Made by a program: the position numbers and the translations under genes
The notes under the pieces: generated by a model
Seen by the model: only the letters and a program-made list of their open reading frames with translations
Told to the model about the DNA's origin: nothing
The model's database searches: none
Source of the DNA: JAFDXJ01 sp039811225
Lineage (GTDB): Bacteria > Bacteroidota > Bacteroidia > Chitinophagales > Chitinophagaceae
Direction: 5' to 3'
Assembly (NCBI GenBank): GCA_039811225.1
Contig: JBDHYG010000001.1
Location: 310,001 to 374,000, forward strand
Length of the DNA: 64,000 bases
Part shown: in pieces, positions 24,583-34,074 of the stretch
How the letters are laid out: every line of letters starts with the position of its first letter
Position numbering within the stretch: position 1 is the stretch's first letter

Positions 24583-26022
24583 TTAATGTGCATATTCACT
24601 TGCAAATTCTTCCACTTTTTGTACTTCAATATTGCCCACTTCATTTTTATAGCTCTCTCCACTCGTTTTCAAAACATGCTTTATTTCTGCAATCGCGATG
24701 ACAGGGAAATATTTGGAGAAAAGGAAGAAGCAGGTAAAGAATAAACCAAAAGTGCCCACATAAAAACCAATCTCAAAAATTGATGGACTATAATAAATAG
24801 ACCAGCTACTGGGCAGGTAATCCCGGAAGATAGATGTGGCAATGATTACAAAACGTTCAAACCACATACCAATATTTACAATGATACTCATGAAGAATGT
24901 AACATAAATATTCCGGCGCATTTTTCTGAACCAGAAGATTTGCGGTGACAGTACATTACAAGTCATCATACCATAATAAGCCCAACCATAAGGGCTAAAC
25001 AAATTGGCCCGTGTATAGAAAAATGCATACGCTTCATATTGGTTTTGACTATAAAAAGCAATAAATAATTCGGTCAGGTATGCAATACCAACAATAGATC
25101 CCGTAAGTACAATAATTTTATTCATCGCTTCAATATGGCCCAGGGTAATGTAATCCTGCAGGTTAAAGACCTTCCGCAGAATCACCAATAAAGTTTGCAC
25201 CATGGCAAAGCCGGAGAAGATAGCCCCAGCCACAAAGTAGGGTGGGAAAATCGTAGTATGCCAACCCGGGATAACTGAAGTAGCGAAGTCGAAGGACACG
25301 ATCGTGTGTACAGACAATACCAGTGGTGTTGCTAAACCGGCTAAAACCAGTGCCAATGCTTCATGCCGCTGCCAGTGCTTGGTAGAGCCGGTCCACCCAA
25401 AGGATACAATCCCATAGAAAAATTTTCTGAATTTCGTTTTCGCCCGATCGCGCAACAAAGCCAGGTCTGGTAATAAACCGGTGTACCAGAAAAGAAGGGA
25501 TACCGTGAAATAGGTGGATACCGCAAACACGTCCCATAATAAAGGTGAATTGAAATTTACCCAAACCGGACCACGTGTATTGGGATAAGGCATAATGAAA
25601 AATGCCAACCATACACGGCCCATATGCCATATCGGGAACTGACCGGCACAAATCACCGCGAATATAGTCATCGCTTCAGCGGCACGGTTTACAGCTGTAC
25701 GCCAGCCCTGGCGGAACAACAATAAGATAGCGGAGATCAGTGTACCGGCGTGACCAATACCGATCCACCATACAAAGTTGGTGATATCCCATCCCCAGCC
25801 AACTGTCCGGTTCAGATTCCATTGGCCTACCCCATACACTACTTGCTCATACACACTCCAAATACCAAAAATCAATAAAGCGACGGAAATGAAAAACCCT
25901 ACATACCAGAGTTTGCTGGGTTTTACTTCGATGGGGCGGCAAATATCTTCTGATACCTGGTGATAATCTTTTGTACCATCTACCAGTGGCTCCCGTATTT
26001 GTGCTTCGTACTTTAGATGCAT
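24583..26022 (-). CDS. actC: alternative complex III membrane subunit C (NrfD-like)
   Basis: This 479-residue, roughly ten-helix membrane protein of the NrfD/PsrC family is the quinol-oxidising membrane subunit of alternative complex III. Seen: the N-terminal REPLVDGTKDYHQVSEDIC, VGWGWDITNFVWWIGIGHAGTLISAILLL near 75-103, and WHTTIFPPYFVAGAIFSGFAMVQ near 255. WFRKMRRNIYVTFFMSIIVNIGMWFERFV follows near 370. The family is well conserved and intact here. It lies 60 bases after actB. Confidence 0.93.
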   Translation of the reverse strand: MHLKYEAQIREPLVDGTKDYHQVSEDICRPIEVKPSKLWYVGFFISVALLIFGIWSVYEQVVYGVGQWNLNRTVGWGWDITNFVWWIGIGHAGTLISAILLLFRQGWRTAVNRAAEAMTIFAVICAGQFPIWHMGRVWLAFFIMPYPNTRGPVWVNFNSPLLWDVFAVSTYFTVSLLFWYTGLLPDLALLRDRAKTKFRKFFYGIVSFGWTGSTKHWQRHEALALVLAGLATPLVLSVHTIVSFDFATSVIPGWHTTIFPPYFVAGAIFSGFAMVQTLLVILRKVFNLQDYITLGHIEAMNKIIVLTGSIVGIAYLTELFIAFYSQNQYEAYAFFYTRANLFSPYGWAYYGMMTCNVLSPQIFWFRKMRRNIYVTFFMSIIVNIGMWFERFVIIATSIFRDYLPSSWSIYYSPSIFEIGFYVGTFGLFFTCFFLFSKYFPVIAIAEIKHVLKTSGESYKNEVGNIEVQKVEEFASEYAH

Positions 26023-26082
26023 TTGATCTTGTTATTAGTTATTCCTTCAGTTTACTGTAAGGCGTTTAAAAAAGTATTTTAT

Positions 26083-29000
26083 TTATGCTTCTTTGTCTTC
26101 TGTATTCCTGATCTTAACCAAATAATTTACATTGGGCAACACGTGTAATTGTTCCAGCGCATAGAATGTCCGCTTTTCATTATCCATTCTTTCTTTTGAT
26201 ATGGCACTCTTGCTGTTATTGATATTACCAAATACAATAGCGTTTGTCGGGCAGGCTTGCTGGCAAGCTGTTTTCAAATCCCAATTCCCATCTTCACCGG
26301 TTTGCAATGCCCTGTTGGCGCGTTTAGCTTTTAATTTACCATCCTGTAAGCGTTGTACACAGAAGCTACATTTTTCCATAACCCCTCTGCTTCGTACGGT
26401 TACATCCGGGTTCAGCACCATGCGGCTCAGGTCATCATTCATCACATGTACTGCCGGATCTAATACACCTACAATAGTTTGATCCTGGTTATCCGGGAAA
26501 CTATCTGCACCTGTATAATCAGCCCAATTGAAACGGCGTACTTTATAGGGACAGTTATTGGCACAATAGCGGGTACCGATACAACGGTTATATGCCATTT
26601 GATTCAGACCTTCCGTACTATGGTTAGTTGCTGATACCGGGCACACATTCTCACAAGGTGCATTATTACAATGCTGGCACATCAGGGGTTGGAATACCAC
26701 TTTGGGATTATCCATACTGCCACTGTAATAACGGTCTATGCGCAGCCAATGCATATCATGGAAACGCATGACTTCGCTTTTGCCCACAATCGGTACATTA
26801 TTTTCAGTATGACAGGCAATCACACAGGCACCACAACCTATACAGGTATTCAGGTCCACACTCATACCCCAGTGAATACCTGGTTTATCGTAGAAGGGAT
26901 AAATGGTACCTACTTTTTCAAAATTTTCCAGGCCACCCCAGGGTTCCAGTTCTTTTTTTCTATCCTCTAATACTTCGTCCGGGTGCGCTTTAAATTCAGA
27001 AAGAGTCATTTCTTTCATTACTTCCACCCGGTTACCCATTGGGGTATCAATCAGGTTATGGGTTTGTGTTAGGGCTACTTTATATTTATTACCGGTATTA
27101 GTTATCTTAACATCATTATTGGCATAGGACACATTCACCCCATTAAAACTTACAAAAGGAAAAGCATTTTTTCCCACACCGGCAGCCACTTTACCTATTT
27201 TATCTGTTCTGCCATAACCCAATGCTATACCAACCACATTAGGATGTGTTCCGGGAATTATTAAAGCAGGTAGTTCAATAGAATTATTCCCCGCACTCAC
27301 TTTCACAACATATTTTTCTGGGTTCACTTCATAATCATCTGCCTGGCTGGTACTGGAAAGATCAATGTTCAAAAGTGATTTAGCCATAGCCGGAGAAATA
27401 ATCACGTAATTATCCCAGGTGCATTTTGTTATAGGATCCGGCATTTCCTGCAACCAGGGGTTTGTTGCGCCCTGGCCTTCACCAATAGCCACTTTCTGGT
27501 ATAATACCAATTCAGTAGCGCCTCCTTTCTTAGCATTACTTACAGCTGTACTGGCCGTAGCTACAGCACCACTATTAAAAGCAATTACAGCAGGTAACTG
27601 AATAAGAGGTGTGGCTGGGTTAATCACTCCATCCTGCAGCGCTTTATCCCAGGCTGCTGCCCCTCCGAGTTTGGTAGTCCAATAATTTTTAAAGAGGGTG
27701 ATATAATCGGTAGCTGCACCACTCCATTTCAATAGACTATCCTGCCATTGTCTTGTTTTAAATAACGGGTAAATGGTAGGCTGCATCAATGAAAAATACC
27801 CGGATTTCGGCTCGGCATCTCCCCAGCTTTCCAGATAATGATTATCCGGAACTATGTATTTACATAATTGTGCGGTTTCATCCATTCTTGGATTCAAAGA
27901 AACAGATGCTTTAACTTTTTTTATGCCGGATTTAAATTTATCCGAATTGAATAAAGCATAGGCGGGATTAGCTCCCAGTACAATTAGAGTACCTATACTG
28001 CCGGCATTCATATCATCCAGCAATTTTGCATAATCTGCATCATTGCCCAGTTTATAATTTGCAGTAACAGACCAGTCAACGGTATTTCCATTTGCAGCAA
28101 TTGCTTCATTTATGGCATTGACCAACACCTGAATATTTGTATCATTACTTCCACAAACAACAAGAGCGGCTCCTTTATTCTCCACTAATTCTTTGGCTGT
28201 TTTTTCAATGCCGGATTTGAGTGCGGCATCGCTTATGTTGCTTACCCCTTTACCATTCACCGCATCTAATAATGCCATCACTACAGCGCCGGTTTCTGAA
28301 GGCCGGTGCAGGTAGCGGTCATCGGCATTGGAACCGGTAAGACTGGCCACTGTTTCAAAATGGATATGGTGGCTCATCTCCGGAGCATTTTCATTTATCC
28401 TTTTACCTGTCGCATATTGACGGGCGAATTCGATAGGAGAAAGCCAGGTACCCAGGAAATCAGCGCCAATACTTACAATGACTTTTGCCTTATCAAAACG
28501 ATAAGATGGGATCATTCTTTTACCATAACAAAGTGCATTGGCAGCTAACAGGCCATCATAAGAAACGGCATCTACCATGACATGCCGGCTTCCCGGGAAT
28601 TTTGCCAAAAACTGGTTAATGGTTTCCAATGCAGTAGGTGAATTTAATGTACTGGTGAGTACAACTACCGGTGTTGCTGCTCCAATAGCTCCCAGGATAG
28701 CACGGTCAACCGCTTCCATGGTTACTTCCTTCCCATCAATCAGGGGAAAACGTAAGCGGGCTGTATCATATAAATCTAAAACGGATGCTTGTACCCGGGC
28801 GGAAGTACCACCTCCTGTAATGGGTGAAAGTTCATTGCCCTCAATTTTAATAGGGCGGCCATCCCGAACCTTGGCCAGGATACTCACCGTATCACCGTCC
28901 TGGATATAGGTGGTGGCATAATGATATGCATTTCCCGGAAAAATATCTTCCGGCTTATTTACAAAAGGTATGGATTTCTTTACCGGTATTTCACAACTGG

Positions 29001-29196
29001 CGGCAATGGCAGCTGCTGCAGTGGAAAAGCCCAGGTATTTTAAAAAGTCCCTTCTGGCAGTAGGTGCTTCGAGAAAATTCTTGCTGTCGGGAGCTTCAAA
29101 AGGCAACAATTCCTTGAACTCATCCTTGCCGGATTTTCGGAAAGCCTCAGAATCATTTAATTCTCCAAAGCTTTGCCAATACTTTTTTTGTTCCAT
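26083..29196 (-). CDS. actB: alternative complex III iron-sulfur subunit (TAT-variant molybdopterin-oxidoreductase-like)
   Basis: This 1037-residue subunit fuses a molybdopterin-oxidoreductase-like domain that in this family lacks the metal cofactor with a C-terminal ferredoxin-like domain. The N-terminus has the variant Tat leader RRDFLKYLGFSTAAAAIAASC near residues 48-68, preceded by a long cytoplasmic-style extension, as is usual for ActB. Cluster ligands are visible in CIGCGACVIACH, CQHCNNAPCENVCP, CIGTRYCANNCP and CSFCVQRL with CQQACP. These fit three [4Fe-4S] and one [3Fe-4S] center. It lies on the periplasmic side and transfers electrons to ActA. Confidence 0.95.
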   Translation of the reverse strand: MEQKKYWQSFGELNDSEAFRKSGKDEFKELLPFEAPDSKNFLEAPTARRDFLKYLGFSTAAAAIAASCEIPVKKSIPFVNKPEDIFPGNAYHYATTYIQDGDTVSILAKVRDGRPIKIEGNELSPITGGGTSARVQASVLDLYDTARLRFPLIDGKEVTMEAVDRAILGAIGAATPVVVLTSTLNSPTALETINQFLAKFPGSRHVMVDAVSYDGLLAANALCYGKRMIPSYRFDKAKVIVSIGADFLGTWLSPIEFARQYATGKRINENAPEMSHHIHFETVASLTGSNADDRYLHRPSETGAVVMALLDAVNGKGVSNISDAALKSGIEKTAKELVENKGAALVVCGSNDTNIQVLVNAINEAIAANGNTVDWSVTANYKLGNDADYAKLLDDMNAGSIGTLIVLGANPAYALFNSDKFKSGIKKVKASVSLNPRMDETAQLCKYIVPDNHYLESWGDAEPKSGYFSLMQPTIYPLFKTRQWQDSLLKWSGAATDYITLFKNYWTTKLGGAAAWDKALQDGVINPATPLIQLPAVIAFNSGAVATASTAVSNAKKGGATELVLYQKVAIGEGQGATNPWLQEMPDPITKCTWDNYVIISPAMAKSLLNIDLSSTSQADDYEVNPEKYVVKVSAGNNSIELPALIIPGTHPNVVGIALGYGRTDKIGKVAAGVGKNAFPFVSFNGVNVSYANNDVKITNTGNKYKVALTQTHNLIDTPMGNRVEVMKEMTLSEFKAHPDEVLEDRKKELEPWGGLENFEKVGTIYPFYDKPGIHWGMSVDLNTCIGCGACVIACHTENNVPIVGKSEVMRFHDMHWLRIDRYYSGSMDNPKVVFQPLMCQHCNNAPCENVCPVSATNHSTEGLNQMAYNRCIGTRYCANNCPYKVRRFNWADYTGADSFPDNQDQTIVGVLDPAVHVMNDDLSRMVLNPDVTVRSRGVMEKCSFCVQRLQDGKLKAKRANRALQTGEDGNWDLKTACQQACPTNAIVFGNINNSKSAISKERMDNEKRTFYALEQLHVLPNVNYLVKIRNTEDKEA

Positions 29197-29292
29197 TCTG
29201 TAAATTTAAAATCTATGTTGATTGCCTGATTATTTGTTGAAAAATCCAATATTGTCGGAATCGTCAAATAATCTTTTCAACAACTTATTTTA

Positions 29293-30570
29293 TTAATAAT
29301 GACATTTTTGACATTCTGTACCACCGATTGTCTCTACGGTTACACTATCCAATACGTGGTTCTTAAGATCCTCATGATATTTCTCATACATATTATAGAA
29401 CTGGTTACCGCCTTTACCATTTGCGTCCGGGAAATTCACTTTTGTTGTACGATGACAACCAATACACCAGCCCATACTTAAAGGAGCAAATTGTTTCACT
29501 TCGTCCATAGCTGTGATCTCACCATGACAAGTCTGACATTGAATATTACCTACCATGGTATGTTGTGAATGGTTGAAATACACATGATCCGGGAGATTAT
29601 GGATACGTACCCATTCAATCGGTTTTGCCTTAGAAGGATCCCAGGGCTGGCCGGAAACAAAGCCTGCATATTTATAGAGTTTCTGGATTTCTGCTGTACC
29701 ATTTATTTCATTGCCATTGGCATCATGCAGGGCTTCCCCTTTATATTCATTGATTGCCATATGGCAATTCATACAAATATTCACAGAGGGAATAGTGGCC
29801 TGCTTACCTGCCTGTGCTCCGCCATGGCAGTACAGGCAATTGATTTGATTGATACCCGCATGTACTTTATGAGAATAAAAAATGGGTTGTACCGGTTCAT
29901 AATCCTGGGTACGGCCAAGGCCGATAGCGCCCATTACGAGATAATACCCGCCTAATAAAAATAATATAAGTGTCACAAAAGTAATGTACACTTTATTGCG
30001 CCAAAAAGGAACCGGTTCTGTAGCCGGCACCCCGGTCTTTTCGTCAGAAAGTTTTTTAAGATTTGCATTTACTTGTAAGAGGATGAATGCGACCACAGCA
30101 AGTACCAGGGTAAATATGCCAAAGACCAGGCTATTATCACTTTCAGATGAAGCAGCAGCAGCGCCTTCCGGAGCACCTGTAGGTGCAGCCGCAGCCGGTT
30201 TTTCGCTTTCTGTTTTGATATAAGCTAACAATGCATCAATATCAGCGGTACTAAGATTAGCAAAGGCCGGCATGGAAATATTGTTATGATCTTTGAAAAG
30301 CTTCACCGCATATGGATAACCACTTGCAATCACTGCACCACTATTATGAATCCAGGCATGTAATTTATCCTTATCAGGCCAACGGTCTTCTACACCCTTG
30401 AGGTTAGGGCCGGTAAGGTCACGTTGCATTTTTGGGTCATGACAGGCGGCACAATTTTGAATAAAAAGCTCTTTACCATCCTGAGCCCTGGCCTGACTTC
30501 CGGAAAAAAGTGAAACGAATAAGACAGTCAGAATCGTAAGTTTCCCGGCTATTCTTGTTAATTGAGTCAT
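29293..30570 (-). CDS. actA: alternative complex III multiheme cytochrome c (ActA), monoheme-pentaheme fusion
   Basis: This protein of about 425 residues has a signal peptide ending near SQARA and six CxxCH heme motifs. CAACH at 40-44 lies in an N-terminal class I cytochrome c domain. CLYCH, CMNCH, CQTCH, CIGCH and CQKCH lie in a C-terminal pentaheme domain. Two hydrophobic segments (near 145-165 and 195-218) separate them. I choose the ATG at 30570 because a near-perfect promoter lies at 30620-30650, so the longer frame to 30633 would begin inside it. It is the first gene of the act-cox locus. Confidence 0.92.
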   Translation of the reverse strand: MTQLTRIAGKLTILTVLFVSLFSGSQARAQDGKELFIQNCAACHDPKMQRDLTGPNLKGVEDRWPDKDKLHAWIHNSGAVIASGYPYAVKLFKDHNNISMPAFANLSTADIDALLAYIKTESEKPAAAAPTGAPEGAAAASSESDNSLVFGIFTLVLAVVAFILLQVNANLKKLSDEKTGVPATEPVPFWRNKVYITFVTLILFLLGGYYLVMGAIGLGRTQDYEPVQPIFYSHKVHAGINQINCLYCHGGAQAGKQATIPSVNICMNCHMAINEYKGEALHDANGNEINGTAEIQKLYKYAGFVSGQPWDPSKAKPIEWVRIHNLPDHVYFNHSQHTMVGNIQCQTCHGEITAMDEVKQFAPLSMGWCIGCHRTTKVNFPDANGKGGNQFYNMYEKYHEDLKNHVLDSVTVETIGGTECQKCHY

Positions 30571-30619
30571 AAAAACAATGCAATTAGAAATATTTGGAAA
30601 AATTTCCGTTGGATGAAGG

Positions 30620-30650
30620 CAAAAGTATGACATGAAATTGACAAATCAAA
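30620..30650 (-). promoter_or_regulatory. promoter of the act-cox locus
   Basis: On the minus strand a -33 TTTG (30647-30650) and a -7 TACTTTTG (30620-30627) are separated by exactly 19 bases. This is the textbook Bacteroidota vegetative promoter TTTG-N19-TAnnTTTG. The expected transcript start is near 30613, giving a leader of about 40 bases before the actA ATG. Confidence 0.8.
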
Positions 30651-30681
30651 TCTGATTTAATTTTTTTTTCACAATTAAAAA

Positions 30682-30717
30682 TTGTTATTATTCAATCATT
30701 ATTTTCCTCCATTTTTG
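30682..30717 (+). promoter_or_regulatory. possible purN promoter
   Basis: A TTG at 30682-30684 and CATTTTTG at 30710-30717 (one mismatch to TAnnTTTG) are separated by 25 bases, a little longer than usual. The expected transcript start is near 30724. This would exclude purN starts further upstream and leave the TTG codon at 30748. Confidence 0.35.
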
Positions 30718-30747
30718 CGCACGAACTATTATAAAAAATTTTCTTCT

Positions 30748-31344
30748 TTGAATAAGAAAGCAACCATACGTATCGCCATTTTTGCCTCCGGTACCGGGAG
30801 CAATGCAGAAAAAATCATGGCATATTTTATGGGTTCCTCTGTAGCACAGATTACTTTATTGGTATGTAATAAGGAAGATGCTTTCGTGATACAGGTAGCA
30901 AAGAGATTTGACATACCGGTCTTACTCATTGGAAGGGAAATTTTTTTTAAAGGTAATGGCTACCTCCCTGAATTACAAAAACAAAAAATAGATTTTATTG
31001 TATTGGCCGGATTTTTATGGAAAATTCCACCGGTTATTTTACATGCTTATCCAAATGCAATCCTGAATATTCACCCGGCATTACTTCCGCAGTATGGTGG
31101 TAAAGGAATGTATGGCCATCATGTACATGAAACTGTCCTGAAAAATAAAGAATCATACAGTGGCATCACCATTCATTATGTGGATGAGCTGTACGATCAT
31201 GGTAAAATAGTGTTCCAGGAAAAATGCCCGGTTTATCCCGATGATACGCCTGAAACATTAGCCGCGCGTGTACTTACACTCGAGCATCGTTATTTTGCCC
31301 CGGTTATTGAAGATGTAATTCTATCTAAGTTGAATAATGCATAA
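30748..31344 (+). CDS. purN: phosphoribosylglycinamide formyltransferase
   Basis: This enzyme of about 198 residues transfers a formyl group from 10-formyltetrahydrofolate to GAR in purine synthesis. Seen: IAIFASGTGSNAEKI near 9-23, the folate/catalytic region ILNIHPALLPQYGGKGMYGHHVHE, with the catalytic Asn-His pair, near 107-131, and the Asp in VDELYDHGKIVFQ near 150. No ATG exists before the conserved start. TTG at 30748 gives a normal N-terminus (NKKATIRIAIF), so an alternative start codon is used. It diverges from the act-cox locus, and a lipoprotein gene follows after 3 bases. Confidence 0.9.
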   Translation: MNKKATIRIAIFASGTGSNAEKIMAYFMGSSVAQITLLVCNKEDAFVIQVAKRFDIPVLLIGREIFFKGNGYLPELQKQKIDFIVLAGFLWKIPPVILHAYPNAILNIHPALLPQYGGKGMYGHHVHETVLKNKESYSGITIHYVDELYDHGKIVFQEKCPVYPDDTPETLAARVLTLEHRYFAPVIEDVILSKLNNA

Positions 31345-31347
31345 AAT

Positions 31348-32073
31348 ATGAAACAACTTACTTCTTTTTTTCTCGCTTGTTTTTGCATGCTTACTGTTGC
31401 TTGTAATAAACCGGAATCGAATATCAGTTACGGGCAAATACGGGGAGGCGTCCGCCTGGTGGACGATCTGAATAACCCACTCCCCTTTTCCGACATGGCA
31501 GTCACTGCAGTAAATACAGGCATTTCAACTTATACGGATTCGACAGGCAGGTATATCCTGAACGGTTTACAAAATGGTACATACAACCTGCAATACACGA
31601 AACCTGGTTTTGGAACGTATATTCTATATGGCTTCCAAAACAATGGAAATATGACAGACCATCCTTCTCTGGTACCCTTAATAACATTGGGGCAATTTTC
31701 TACCACATCTATGAGTGGACTGACCGTAAATATTAATAATGATTCTGTCATTGTACGGCCAACTATTGACCCGGCCGGAACGGCAAATCAACCTAGAGGT
31801 ATCCGCTTTTTCTACGGACATAGCGCTTCTGTCTCCCATGATGATTATACGGCCTATAGTAAAGTGTACCAATTGAGTAGTGCAACGGGTATTTTGAAAA
31901 TTGGTTATGATTATTTTTATTCATTGGGTTTTATCCCTGGGGACACTGTATTCATCAAGGGTTATGGGGACGCTTTTTTTTCCAATGATTATGATGATCC
32001 GGCATCGGGGAAACATATTTTTCCTAATATCAATGAAAATGCAGCAGACGCTGTATCATTTATTTTACCCTGA
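31348..32073 (+). CDS. lipoprotein with carboxypeptidase-regulatory-like domain
   Basis: This 241-residue lipoprotein has a leader ending MLTVAC, with the anchor Cys at residue 19. Residues about 32-95 look like a carboxypeptidase-regulatory-like (transthyretin-like) beta-sandwich: GGVRLVDDLNNPLPFSDMAV, STYTDSTGRYILNGLQNG and YNLQYTKPGFG. The rest is beta-rich with no recognised domain. It is probably exposed on the cell envelope. It follows purN by 3 bases, likely in the same transcript, although a functional link is not evident. Confidence 0.75.
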   Translation: MKQLTSFFLACFCMLTVACNKPESNISYGQIRGGVRLVDDLNNPLPFSDMAVTAVNTGISTYTDSTGRYILNGLQNGTYNLQYTKPGFGTYILYGFQNNGNMTDHPSLVPLITLGQFSTTSMSGLTVNINNDSVIVRPTIDPAGTANQPRGIRFFYGHSASVSHDDYTAYSKVYQLSSATGILKIGYDYFYSLGFIPGDTVFIKGYGDAFFSNDYDDPASGKHIFPNINENAADAVSFILP

Positions 32074-32085
32074 TATATCGAATAA

Positions 32086-33006
32086 TTATTTTTTCTCCAG
32101 GGGAATATAAGATTCAATAAAGCGATACAGATTAAATGTATCTGCAGGAACCTGGTTGATCTCTTTTTCCAGGATATCTAATGTGAGGTCTTGCATCCGG
32201 TATTGTTGTATCAGGTACCAGGCCTTTCGGGCAAGTAATTTTGTTTTAAATGAATGAGTGCCCGTCTTTTCTTCTCTATCCCGAATCGCCTGCATCAAGG
32301 CAGGCAATCCTTCCAATGATAAGGCATTCGTCTGAATAACCGGAACGGGGGCATGATGTCGCAAAAAACCAGGCATCATACTGACTCGTAAATTTTTGGC
32401 AAATTCATCGGCACCGGGCCGGTCACATTTATTCACCACAAAAATCTGGGCTATTTCCAATAAGCCTGATTTCAACGCCTGCATAGCATCACCCGATTCA
32501 GGCACCAATACGACAATCGTTGTATCTGCAAGCGCTGCAATTTCCACTTCATTTTGCCCCACACCTACCGTTTCAATAATGATGTTATCAAAGGGAGCCA
32601 ATTTTACGACATCCGTAATTTCCAGCATGGCCGGATGCAAACCGCCCAGGCTTCCCTTTGAAGCCAGTGAACGAATATACACATCCGGATGCGTGTACCA
32701 GTTTTTCATCCGTACCCGGTCTCCAAGTAAAGCACCCTGGTGAAAAGGCGATGAGGGATCAATACATAAAACAGCAGTCTTTTTTTTTGCCTGGATAAAC
32801 TGGCCAATTAATGCATCCACCAATGTGCTTTTTCCGGAACCCGGTGGACCGGTTATGCCAATTATATTTTTCGTTTTGTGAGGCAGCTTTTTCAACCAGT
32901 CAAAATAACCCGGGGCATTATGCTCCACTAAACTAATCGCACGGGCCAGGGCTTGCATATCCCCTGCGATGATACGTGGTAACAGGCTGTCAAACATAGT
33001 ATGCAA
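32086..33006 (-). CDS. meaB: MeaB-type GTPase (methylmalonyl-CoA mutase chaperone)
   Basis: This 306-residue G3E-family GTPase protects and reloads the B12-dependent methylmalonyl-CoA mutase. Seen: the Walker A loop GITGPPGSGKSTLVDAL near 49-65, then LCIDPSSPFHQGALLGDRVRM near 81-101. The switch ETVGVGQNEVEIA lies near 142-154, and the guanine motif NKCDRPGADEF near 191. Length fits MeaB/ArgK. The mutase genes are not in this window. A second Met at 32997 is an alternative start. It converges with the lipoprotein gene. Confidence 0.9.
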   Translation of the reverse strand: MHTMFDSLLPRIIAGDMQALARAISLVEHNAPGYFDWLKKLPHKTKNIIGITGPPGSGKSTLVDALIGQFIQAKKKTAVLCIDPSSPFHQGALLGDRVRMKNWYTHPDVYIRSLASKGSLGGLHPAMLEITDVVKLAPFDNIIIETVGVGQNEVEIAALADTTIVVLVPESGDAMQALKSGLLEIAQIFVVNKCDRPGADEFAKNLRVSMMPGFLRHHAPVPVIQTNALSLEGLPALMQAIRDREEKTGTHSFKTKLLARKAWYLIQQYRMQDLTLDILEKEINQVPADTFNLYRFIESYIPLEKK

Positions 33007-33168
33007 ACCTACTTGAAAACTTTAATGTCAGCAAAAGGTGCATTTGGAAAAAATTGAAAAATAACAGGCCCAATAGAGCAGGATTGATAAGAAAAATATA
33101 TCTTTCAAAAAATTGTATAGCCCGGCTTTTTGTTTCATATTAAATGGAATTTCAAATTTGTCGCCCAC

Positions 33169-33798
33169 ATGATCAATTTCATTCCTCTCTTCCCGCTTAA
33201 TATCGTTGTCTTCCCCGGTGAGACATTACGCCTGCATATTTTCGAAGAGCGCTATAAACAAATGATCCATGACATAGACCTATCCAAAAAGAATTTTGGT
33301 ATCCCTTGTATCCTGGAAAACAAAGTCAGTACGATAGGTACATTGATGCAATTACTGGAAGTGGTAAAGAAATATGACGATGGTAAAATGGATATTATTA
33401 CACAGGGAATCCAACCCTTTCATATAATTGAAACCCTGGCAGATGTTCCCGGCAAACTATACCAGGGCGCCATCGTTTCATACCCGGTTTATGATTACAC
33501 CGCCAATACAATTTTAAAAATGAAAGTGCTGGCAGCCTGGCGATTATTATTAGAAACTTTACATATCCAAAAAAAGAGTACTAAAAGTGATGCAGAAATC
33601 AATAGTTTTGATATTGCCCATTCAGTAGGTTTCTCACTCAGGCAGGAATATGAATTACTGGGTTATTCAGAAGAAAATCACCGGTTGGAATACCTGAACA
33701 GGCATTTAAAAAAAGTGCTTCCCATTGTAAAAGGGATGGAGCAATTGAAAGAAAGAATTCAATTAAACGGCCATTTCAGGGAATTAAAAGGATTATAA
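33169..33798 (+). CDS. Lon N-terminal (substrate-binding) domain protein
   Basis: This protein of about 209 residues consists only of a Lon-protease N-terminal (PUA-like) domain with no ATPase or protease part. The start MINFIPLFPLNIVVFPGETLRLHIFEERYKQM is the classic Lon-N opening. A helical tail follows (SAFEINSFDIAH-like region, then NRHLKKVLPIVKGMEQ). Such stand-alone proteins are common and their role is unclear. I choose the ATG at 33169 because it gives the conserved start; the frame extends to 33130. It is a single-gene unit. Confidence 0.82.
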   Translation: MINFIPLFPLNIVVFPGETLRLHIFEERYKQMIHDIDLSKKNFGIPCILENKVSTIGTLMQLLEVVKKYDDGKMDIITQGIQPFHIIETLADVPGKLYQGAIVSYPVYDYTANTILKMKVLAAWRLLLETLHIQKKSTKSDAEINSFDIAHSVGFSLRQEYELLGYSEENHRLEYLNRHLKKVLPIVKGMEQLKERIQLNGHFRELKGL

Positions 33799-33841
33799 TT
33801 GTATAATAATATTCGGCATTTCATTTGTCAAATAAAGTAAA

Positions 33842-34060
33842 ATGAATAAATTTTTTAGAGCGCTAATCGCGGGTTATGGTGCAAAGAAATTAGGCGGGGG
33901 CTGCTTCAGCACCATCCTCATTTTTATCATTATCTACTGGGCACTGGGTACCTGTAATTCCTCCAGGTCAATCCAACATACCTATCAATCTGCCCCTGTG
34001 CAGACATTCGCGGGTATAGTGCCTATTCACCATACTACATATTGTTTCCAGTGGAATTGA
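33842..34060 (+). CDS. small membrane protein, unknown
   Basis: This 72-residue protein has one clear hydrophobic segment (FSTILIFIIIYWALGTC near 22-38), preceded by a basic, Gly-rich N-terminus (GYGAKKLGGGC). The C-terminal part is polar with no recognised motif. I do not recognise a family. The reading frame, start ATG and membrane segment support a real gene, but it is short. It lies 43 bases after the Lon-N gene and converges with ubiX. Confidence 0.5.
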   Translation: MNKFFRALIAGYGAKKLGGGCFSTILIFIIIYWALGTCNSSRSIQHTYQSAPVQTFAGIVPIHHTTYCFQWN

Positions 34061-34074
34061 GCCGATTACCGGAC

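Noticed and set aside
33004..33011. TAGGTTTG -7 box on the minus strand at the meaB start
   Set aside because: It matches the consensus but overlaps the ATG at 33006. It would only work for a leaderless start at 32997, so I did not list it as a promoter.
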